DNA of 11,074 nucleotides from an uncultured Porphyromonas sp. (GTDB lineage: Bacteria; Bacteroidota; Bacteroidia; Bacteroidales; Porphyromonadaceae): the NCBI RefSeq assembly GCF_915070105.1, contig NZ_CAJZFJ010000071.1:1-11074 (forward strand), read 5' to 3'. Of this stretch, positions 6,246-11,074 are shown in pieces. Numbering within the stretch: the first letter of the stretch is position 1; each line of letters opens with the position of its first letter. The position numbers were made by a program, and so were the translations under genes. A model generated the notes under the pieces. The model was not told the DNA's origin and did not search any database. It saw only the letters and a program-made list of their open reading frames with translations.

Positions 6246-7286
6246 ATGAAGATTAACCCCACACTCAAGTCGATCCTATGGATCGTCCTCCCGCTATCGC
6301 TAGGTGGGCTGGGCTTCTATGGCCTATACCGAGACACGGACTGGCAGGAGCTGATGACGACGCTTCGTACGGGGGTTAACTATCCTATCCTGCTCTTTAG
6401 CCTACTCTTTGGGCTGATGAGCAACCTCTGTCGAGGACTTCGCTGGGAGCTCCTCGTTCGTCCCATCGTCAGCGATGGTGCTCCCCCTAGGCGCATCAAT
6501 GCTGTCTGCACCGTGCTCGGCTCCTATACAGTCAATATGGGCATTCCCCGCTCAGGGGAGGTATGGCGGTGTGTGGAGATGGAGCGTCGGGAGGATCTAC
6601 CCTTCGCAGGACTCTTTGGCACGCTCATCGTGGATCGCTTGGTAGACGTGTGTATGCTCTCGATGATCCTCGTGGTGATCGTGCTGAGCAGTACAGACTT
6701 CTTCAGAGACTACCTCGCAGCACACCCCGAGGTGTGGCTGGGGCTGATGGACTTCGTGCAGTCGGTATGGTTCTTCCTACTCATAGCCATCGGGCTGGGG
6801 TCGCTGGCACTACTCGTGTGGCTTCTCAGATGCCGTCGGGAGAGCAGGATAGCACGCTTCTTCGTCCATATCTGGGAAGGGATGGTGAGCATCCAGCACA
6901 TGCCCCAGAGGGGGAAGTTCCTCTTCCTCACGGCGATGATCTGGGTAGGCTACTTCTTCTACTTCTACTTGGCGCTCTTTGCCTTTGAGGCGACCCAGCA
7001 CATCCCCTTCTCGGTAGCGTGTATCGCCTTCGCCATGAGCAGTATGTCGGTGATCGTACCGGTACAGGCAGGGATGGGGGCATGGCATGCAGCGGTGATC
7101 ATCACCTTCACGACCTTCGGTATGGCCGAGCAACCCGCCAAGGACTTCGCCTTCATCGTCCATACGGCACAGACCCTATGGATCACGCTCATCGGGCTCG
7201 GAGCGATCATCGCCCTGCCCATCATCAATAGACACTACAAGCGGGTACGAGGCCCCCAGCCTAGCCCCGAGACTACAGATAACTAA
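6246..7286 (+). CDS. Flippase-like membrane protein (LPG synthase transmembrane-domain family, UPF0104)
   Basis: A 346-aa integral membrane protein resembling the lysylphosphatidylglycerol-synthase transmembrane (flippase) domain family, TIGR00374-like. Hydrophobic segments appear near residues 9-27, 46-62, 85-100, 122-148, 173-195, 226-248, 254-271, 281-294 and 306-326. The charged loop PRSGEVWRCVEMERREDLPF at 101-120, followed by VDRLVD at 129-134, matches the family's conserved E..R/DR signature, and VPVQAGMGAWHAA at 271-283 corresponds to its late glycine-rich motif. No C-terminal catalytic aminoacyl-transfer domain (as in MprF) is present, so it is a stand-alone membrane protein; lipid or lipid-linked glycan translocation is suggested by the family, but the substrate is unknown. 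It is divergent from rsmA and 39 nt upstream of pepD, so it may be first in a pepD-fabD transcript. Confidence 0.85.
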   Translation: MKINPTLKSILWIVLPLSLGGLGFYGLYRDTDWQELMTTLRTGVNYPILLFSLLFGLMSNLCRGLRWELLVRPIVSDGAPPRRINAVCTVLGSYTVNMGIPRSGEVWRCVEMERREDLPFAGLFGTLIVDRLVDVCMLSMILVVIVLSSTDFFRDYLAAHPEVWLGLMDFVQSVWFFLLIAIGLGSLALLVWLLRCRRESRIARFFVHIWEGMVSIQHMPQRGKFLFLTAMIWVGYFFYFYLALFAFEATQHIPFSVACIAFAMSSMSVIVPVQAGMGAWHAAVIITFTTFGMAEQPAKDFAFIVHTAQTLWITLIGLGAIIALPIINRHYKRVRGPQPSPETTDN

Positions 7287-7325
7287 CTAAACCTATTTCA
7301 CTCACTCTCGCAACGAACAGAAGCT

Positions 7326-8780
7326 ATGGCAACAGAAATCAAATCCCTCGCTCCACAGTCCGTATGGAGCTTCTTCTACGACCTGACCCAGATCCCCCGC
7401 CCCACTGGCCATACACAAGCCGTACAGGAGTACGTGCTCGAGCTGGGCAAGCGACTAGGGCTGGAGACACACCGAGATGCGACGGGCAACGTGCTCATCC
7501 GTAAGCCTGCCACAGCAGGGCTAGAGGGGCGCCCAGTAGTCACCCTACAGGCACACCTAGATATGGTACCCCAGAAGAACAGCCACATCCAGCACGACTT
7601 CACTCGTGACCCCATAGATGCCTATATCGATGGTGAGTGGGTAACAGCTCGCGACACAACCCTCGGAGCTGACAACGGTATCGGAGCAGCCTACGCTATG
7701 GCTGTACTAGCAGACAACACCCTAAAGCATGGCCCCATAGAAGCCCTCTTCACCATCGATGAAGAGGTCGGTATGGTAGGGGCAAATGGTCTACAATCAG
7801 ACTTCTCCAAGGGGGATATCCTCATCAACCTCGACAGTGAGGAGGAGGGACTCCTCTTCGTAGGCTGCGCTGGTGGGATAGACGTCAATGTAAACCTAGA
7901 GTATAAGGACCAGGAGCCCACACCCGAGGGTGACATCGCCGTACGCATCGCCCTAACGGGGCTACGTGGCGGACACTCAGGGATGGACATCCACCTCGGT
8001 CGTGCCAATGCCAATAAGCAGCTCGCCCGACTACTGAAGTATGCCATCGCCGACTATGGTGCTCGCCTCGTCTCCTTCGACGGGGGCTCGGCTCGTAATG
8101 CGATCCCACGCGAGTGCTTTGCCGTCGTTACCCTCCCCGAGGCAGATGCCGATGGGCTGTGGGAGCTCGCCTCAGACTTCCTCGACACCCTGCGCACGGA
8201 GTACAAGGGCATAGAGGAGTCGATCAGCTTGACCCTAGAGCGCACCGAGATGCCTAAGACGGTCATCCCCGAGGAGATCCAGGATGCGATCATCAACGCC
8301 CTCGTAGGCTGCGTCAATGGCGTACAGAGCATGCTCACGGACTTCGCTGGCATAGTCGAAGCCTCGACGAATATGGCTCGTGTGACCTTCGGAGACGGAA
8401 AGTTCTCAGCGAAGTTCTTCGTACGTAGCTCCTCCGAGACGAGGAAGGAGGAAGTAGCCTCCGAGATCGAGAGCATCATGAACCTAGCGGGTGCCAACGT
8501 AGACTTCTCCGGCGCCTACAACGGCTGGGCACCCAATGCCTCCTCTCCCATCCTCAAGACCCTGAGCAAAGCCTGCGAAGAGGTGCTCGGTAAGACCCCC
8601 GAGGTCACAGTCATCCACGCAGGGCTGGAGTGCGGTATCATCCAGGGAGCCATGCCCAATATGGATATGATCTCCATCGGCCCCGACATCCGCTCACCAC
8701 ACTCACCTGATGAGAAGGTACACATCGCTTCGGTAGAGCGCACTTGGCGCATCCTCAAGAGAGCATTAGAATTAGTATAA
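7326..8780 (+). CDS. pepD: Aminoacyl-histidine dipeptidase (Xaa-His dipeptidase, M20 family)
   Basis: A 484-aa zinc metallopeptidase of the PepD (M20C) type, which cleaves Xaa-His dipeptides such as carnosine and other short peptides in the cytoplasm. Metal and catalytic motifs are visible: QAHLDMVPQK at 75-84 (His77 ligand, Asp79), TLGADNGIGAA at 112-122 (Asp116 bridging ligand), TIDEEVGMVGA at 143-153 (catalytic/ligand Glu pair), NLDSEEEG at 168-175 (Asp170 ligand), the GLRGGHSGMDIHLGRANA motif of the lid/dimer domain, and HAGLECGII with His431 as the last ligand. Length matches the family (about 480). No signal peptide. It sits 39 nt after the flippase-like gene and 40 nt before fabD. Dipeptide use suits an asaccharolytic, peptide-fermenting lifestyle, as in Porphyromonas, but that link is inference. 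Confidence 0.96.
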   Translation: MATEIKSLAPQSVWSFFYDLTQIPRPTGHTQAVQEYVLELGKRLGLETHRDATGNVLIRKPATAGLEGRPVVTLQAHLDMVPQKNSHIQHDFTRDPIDAYIDGEWVTARDTTLGADNGIGAAYAMAVLADNTLKHGPIEALFTIDEEVGMVGANGLQSDFSKGDILINLDSEEEGLLFVGCAGGIDVNVNLEYKDQEPTPEGDIAVRIALTGLRGGHSGMDIHLGRANANKQLARLLKYAIADYGARLVSFDGGSARNAIPRECFAVVTLPEADADGLWELASDFLDTLRTEYKGIEESISLTLERTEMPKTVIPEEIQDAIINALVGCVNGVQSMLTDFAGIVEASTNMARVTFGDGKFSAKFFVRSSSETRKEEVASEIESIMNLAGANVDFSGAYNGWAPNASSPILKTLSKACEEVLGKTPEVTVIHAGLECGIIQGAMPNMDMISIGPDIRSPHSPDEKVHIASVERTWRILKRALELV

Positions 8781-8820
8781 TCACCATAACCCATAACTAG
8801 TCAAACAAACAGAGAAGTAA

Positions 8821-9708
8821 ATGAGTAAAACAGCTTATGTATTCCCCGGACAAGGGGCACAGTTCGTAGGCATGGGGAAGGAGCTCTACTCGAGCCATCC
8901 CATCGCCAAAGAGCTATTCGATAAGGCCAATGAGATCCTTGGCTTCCGCATCACAGACATCATGTTCGACGGGACAGATGAGGAGCTCAAGCAGACCAAG
9001 GTCACACAGCCTGCCGTCTTCCTACACTCGGTAATCCGTGCCGTATGCCTCGGCGAGGAGTTCCAGCCCGATATGGTAGCAGGGCACTCGCTCGGGGAGT
9101 TCTCTGCACTCGTAGCCTCTGGCGCCCTTAGCTTCGAGGACGGGCTTCGCCTCGTCTCCAAGCGTGCCCTAGCTATGCAGGCTGCCTGTGAAGCTAACCC
9201 CGGCACTATGGCTGCCGTACTCGGTCTGCCCGACGAGAAGGTCGAGGAGGTCGTCAAGAGCATCAAGGGTGCTGTCGTCGTAGCTGCCAACTTCAACTGC
9301 CCAGGTCAGCTCGTCATCTCAGGGAGTATCGAGGGCGTAGACAAGGCTTGCGAACTGCTCAAGGAGGCTGGTGCTAAGCGTGCCCTTCGCCTCAACGTCG
9401 GCGGTGCCTTCCACTCTCCTCTGATGGAGCCAGCCCGTGTAGAGCTGGAGGCTGCGATCGAGGCCACGGAGTTCCACACTCCACGTTGCCCTATCTATCA
9501 GAACGTCACCGCTGCCCCCACCACAGACATTGATACGATCCGTCGTAACCTCATCGCACAGCTCACCGCTCCCGTACGCTGGACAGAGAGCGTGAAGGCA
9601 ATGGTCGCAGATGGCGCTAGCCGCTTCGTCGAAGTAGGACCAGGTGCTGTCCTGCAGGGGCTTGTCAAGAAGATTGCCCCCGAGGTAGAGACCGAGGGAA
9701 GGCAATAA
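8821..9708 (+). CDS. fabD: Malonyl-CoA:acyl-carrier-protein transacylase (FabD)
   Basis: A 295-aa FabD, which loads malonyl groups from malonyl-CoA onto ACP for fatty-acid synthesis in the cytoplasm. The N-terminus FPGQGAQFVGMG at 8-19 forms the oxyanion/glutamine motif (Gln11). The nucleophile elbow GHSLGEFSALV at 88-98 has catalytic Ser90, KRALAMQ at 114-120 holds the Arg115 that pairs with the malonate carboxylate, and GGAFHSPLM at 194-202 has the catalytic His198. VEVGPGAVLQGLVKK near the C-terminus is also typical. Length is normal. It lies 40 nt after pepD with an A-rich leader and no strong SD, as is common in Bacteroidota. No other fab gene is beside it in the window; downstream is a hairpin and a long non-coding region. 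Function is secure. Confidence 0.98.
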   Translation: MSKTAYVFPGQGAQFVGMGKELYSSHPIAKELFDKANEILGFRITDIMFDGTDEELKQTKVTQPAVFLHSVIRAVCLGEEFQPDMVAGHSLGEFSALVASGALSFEDGLRLVSKRALAMQAACEANPGTMAAVLGLPDEKVEEVVKSIKGAVVVAANFNCPGQLVISGSIEGVDKACELLKEAGAKRALRLNVGGAFHSPLMEPARVELEAAIEATEFHTPRCPIYQNVTAAPTTDIDTIRRNLIAQLTAPVRWTESVKAMVADGASRFVEVGPGAVLQGLVKKIAPEVETEGRQ

Positions 9709-9761
9709 GCTCCCCACAAACTCAATCCCTGCGATAACATACACCTAGGATCAAAAGAAAA

Positions 9762-9799
9762 GACGAGGGCGCACCAAGATCTCTTGGTGCGCCCTCGTC
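9762..9799 (-). terminator. Strong hairpin after fabD; T-tract only on the minus strand
   Basis: A perfect 17-bp stem (9762-9778 with 9783-9799) closes a 4-nt ATCT loop and starts 53 nt after the fabD stop. On the + strand it is preceded by an A-rich run at 9752-9761 and followed by GCGTATATATG, without a U-tract. Read on the - strand, the stem is followed by TCTTTTCTTTTG, the layout of an intrinsic terminator. It therefore fits best as a terminator for leftward transcription from the small gene at 10078-10260, though it may also protect or end the fabD mRNA. Confidence 0.65.
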
Positions 9800-9947
9800 G
9801 CGTATATATGAGTAGTTGGTTTCAGTTTGAGTAGACTTCGGATAGATATAAAAGGATGAACGAAAGGTACGTGAGCTTAGTAGCCATACATCTGTAACTC
9901 GCCTAAGGTAGATCTCTTCGAGAGCTCCATAGAGGGAGCTAGATCCG

Positions 9948-9985
9948 CCATTAGCTCAAGACCCAACCATTAGCTCAAGACCCAA
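9948..9985. repeat. 19-bp perfect tandem duplication
   Basis: CCATTAGCTCAAGACCCAA at 9948-9966 is repeated exactly and without a gap at 9967-9985. The two copies lie in non-coding DNA downstream of fabD and beyond the stop of the small minus-strand gene. Perfect identity suggests a recent slippage duplication; it may vary in copy number between strains. Confidence 0.95.
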
Positions 9986-10077
9986 GTAAAGCAGGATAGC
10001 CCCAAACAACTGGTGTCTAAAGGCAACTTAACCATCCCGCCAAGAGAGTTAAATAGTGCTAGGATCTCAACGAACGC

Positions 10078-10260
10078 TTAGCGTAGGAACCGATCCATAA
10101 CTATCGAAATAATACACCCTATTGCGACACTTCCCCCTACCAAAGCCCCGACCCATAGATGCAAGGGCTCCTCAGGGAATGCGCCTACATAGAGCAGGTA
10201 AAGCAGCATCCCGAAAAGAAAGCCAAGGATGCAACGGAGTATATGATAACCCCAAACCAT
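10078..10260 (-). CDS. Small two-helix membrane protein of unknown function
   Basis: A 60-aa hypothetical protein I do not recognise. It has two hydrophobic helices, about residues 8-26 (ILRCILGFLFGMLLYLLYV) and 36-54 (WVGALVGGSVAIGCIISIV). A short polar loop containing PEEP joins them, and the C-terminus is basic (MDRFLR). The glycine pattern GALVGGSVAIG suggests helix packing. No catalytic motif is seen. The gene is supported by an SD-like AGAGGT 5 nt before the ATG (complement of 10266-10271) and by a consensus Bacteroidota promoter about 93 nt upstream on the same strand. Coding bias is hard to judge at this length, and its base composition is AT-richer than the neighbouring genes. It converges on fabD, with a leftward terminator-like hairpin 279 nt beyond its stop. 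Reality of the gene is likely; function is unknown. Confidence 0.65.
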   Translation of the reverse strand: MVWGYHILRCILGFLFGMLLYLLYVGAFPEEPLHLWVGALVGGSVAIGCIISIVMDRFLR

Positions 10261-10265
10261 AATTA

Positions 10266-10271
10266 CCTCTG
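10266..10271 (-). promoter_or_regulatory. Shine-Dalgarno-like site of the 60-aa membrane protein
   Basis: The complement reads AGAGGT followed by AATT and ATG. This is stronger than the sites in front of most genes in this window and supports the ATG at 10260 as the start. Confidence 0.6.
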
Positions 10272-10352
10272 ATTTGTGACACAGTCAAGGGCGGGTAACG
10301 ATCACCCTTATATGCGTCAATGAGTATTAATAAGTTAAACGAAATTCACACA

Positions 10353-10383
10353 CAAATATAAGGACTTCCCTATATAAAAGCAA
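10353..10383 (-). promoter_or_regulatory. Consensus Bacteroidota promoter, TTG-N20-TATATTTG
   Basis: On the minus strand a TTG (-33 element, complement of 10381-10383) is followed by exactly 20 nt and then TATATTTG (-7 element, complement of 10353-10360), a full match to the Bacteroidota consensus TTG-N19-21-TAnnTTTG. Transcription would start near 10346-10348, giving a leader of roughly 85 nt before the ATG at 10260. The leader contains a possible stem, AAGGG (10287-10291) with CCCTT (10305-10309). Confidence 0.75.
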
Positions 10384-11031
10384 GCAAAGCAGAGCCCCCA
10401 AGTTCGCTCCCCATCCCCAGAAAGGCATGAGGAGGCCTATACAGCCCCTTTCTTGGGCTTTTACAGGCTTGCCTTGATGGAATATATATGGGATCAAACT
10501 CGAGGCAAGAAATAGGCGAATATTAGCTCCTAAATACAAATCTTCCTGCTCTCTCACCTGCAAGTTTGATCTATTTCCTCTCCTAGCAAAGAGTCAGCAC
10601 TAAGCAACAGAGCAGCTGGCCCTAATCAGAATACCAATATCAAAGGAGAAATAGGGCTGAAAAGGAAGAGAGGACAGATAAGATACGAAGAAGGCACAGA
10701 TATGCAACCCACTAGAGCATCGCTAGGAGAATGGACAAAAGAGAGCTAGAAGATGAGAAGAAAGCACATAGCAGAAAAGTTCCTCTGTATAGCCCGCATA
10801 GTATTAGAAGTATATAGATATTGATATTGGACTGGAGACTAGGCTACCTGCAGGTTGTGCGGGGGCATAGAAGCAGGCTAGGAGCTAGCAGAAGGCGATA
10901 GGAGGTGACAGAAAGGTGGTAAGAGGGATAAAGGCGACAGAAGCCCGTAGGCTTGCTCTCGGATCTGCTGGGAGTATCTTTGCTCGCAGGCTTTGACTAC
11001 GGCTTTGGCTACGGCTACGGCTATAAAAGCG
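10384..11031. other. Long region without a convincing gene; purine-rich + strand
   Basis: I see no credible protein or RNA gene here. A minus-strand frame at 10327-10563 starts with TTG, has no recognisable family and has a strong promoter inside its 3' end. A frame at 10878-11060 starts with GTG and is built partly from the hexamer repeat. From about 10640 to 10780, and again at 10870-10950, the + strand is rich in A and G, with imperfect repeats of a GGCGATAGGAGGTGACAGAA / GGATAAAGGCGACAGAAG kind around 10887-10944. A short hairpin, AGCCC-N7-GGGCT with a following TTTA, lies at 10443-10462. No tRNA arms, tmRNA or RNase P signatures were noticed. It may be an old gene remnant, an RNA leader or plain spacer. 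Confidence 0.5.
10992..11023. repeat. Degenerate hexamer repeat, GGCTAC/GGCTTT units
   Basis: Units ACTACG, GCTTTG, GCTACG, GCTACG, GCTATA follow one another with period 6, so GGCTACGGCT recurs. It is non-coding as far as can be judged. In the minus-strand frame it reads as alternating Ala/Val (AVAVAKAVVKA), which is low-complexity rather than evidence of a protein. Confidence 0.75.
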
Positions 11032-11068
11032 GATCGGGTGTGACTGCTTAGCGCAATCACACCCGATC
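11032..11068. repeat. 12-bp inverted repeat at the right edge, possible terminator
   Basis: GATCGGGTGTGA at 11032-11043 is the exact reverse complement of TCACACCCGATC at 11057-11068, separated by 13 nt. It is followed by TCTTCC at the window end, only weakly T-rich. It could end a transcript from either side, but the neighbouring gene on the right is not visible. Confidence 0.7.
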
Positions 11069-11074
11069 TCTTCC

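Larger units (their letters stand above)
9709..10077. other. Intergenic region after fabD
   Basis: Between the end of fabD and the convergent small minus-strand gene I see no credible gene. It contains the 17-bp hairpin at 9762-9799 and a 19-bp tandem duplication at 9948-9985. It also has a compound inverted repeat: GATCT at 9911-9915 pairs with AGATC at 9941-9945, enclosing AGCTCC at 9923-9928 with GGAGCT at 9935-9940; the inner CTCT-TCG-AGAG could compete. It becomes AT-richer than the flanking coding DNA. Confidence 0.6.

Noticed and set aside
10327..10563. 78-aa minus-strand open frame with hydrophobic stretches
   Set aside because: It would start with TTG, matches no family I know, has no SD, and its 3' end contains the consensus promoter of the next small gene. 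It stays a faint possibility.
10878..11060. 60-aa minus-strand open frame
   Set aside because: It would start with GTG inside the terminal inverted repeat, and its Ala/Val-rich part is only the hexamer repeat translated.

Overview
The window looks like ordinary chromosome from a Bacteroidota bacterium, most likely Porphyromonas or a close relative. This assignment is inferred from several traits: a TonB-receptor/PnuT/thiamine-pyrophosphokinase cluster typical of that phylum, the NYPYNIS form of RsmA motif IV, GC-rich coding sequence with weak or absent Shine-Dalgarno sites, and one textbook Bacteroidota promoter (TTG-N20-TATATTTG). No mobile element, CRISPR array, tRNA or rRNA was seen.

Region 1 (37-4381, + strand) is a tight four-gene cluster: an outer-membrane TonB-dependent receptor, an inner-membrane PnuC-family transporter (PnuT type), thiamine pyrophosphokinase, and an Ada-like O6-methylguanine-DNA methyltransferase whose start overlaps the kinase stop by 8 nt. 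The first three form a complete route for thiamine: across the outer membrane, across the inner membrane, then pyrophosphorylation to TPP, which traps it in the cell. The repair protein carries a shortened AraC-like N-terminal region. The leader of the operon, where a TPP riboswitch would be expected, lies off the left edge.

Region 2 (4382-4744) is non-coding, pyrimidine-rich on the + strand, and holds a perfect 29-bp inverted repeat between convergent genes. Region 3 (4745-6128, - strand) holds rsmA followed by a GNAT acetyltransferase. A 117-bp divergent intergenic region separates rsmA from region 4 (6246-9708, + strand): a flippase-like/LPG-synthase-TM membrane protein, an M20 aminoacyl-histidine dipeptidase (pepD) and malonyl-CoA:ACP transacylase (fabD), with about 40-nt gaps.

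Region 5 (9709-11074) is mostly non-coding and partly AT-richer. It holds a strong hairpin after fabD, a 19-bp tandem duplication, one convincing small minus-strand gene (a 60-aa membrane protein with its own consensus promoter and SD), a long purine-rich stretch without a convincing gene, a hexamer repeat and a terminal inverted repeat. I found no clear new multi-gene system. The best leads are the small membrane protein gene, the degenerate Ada N-terminus inside the thiamine operon, and the 29-bp palindrome.
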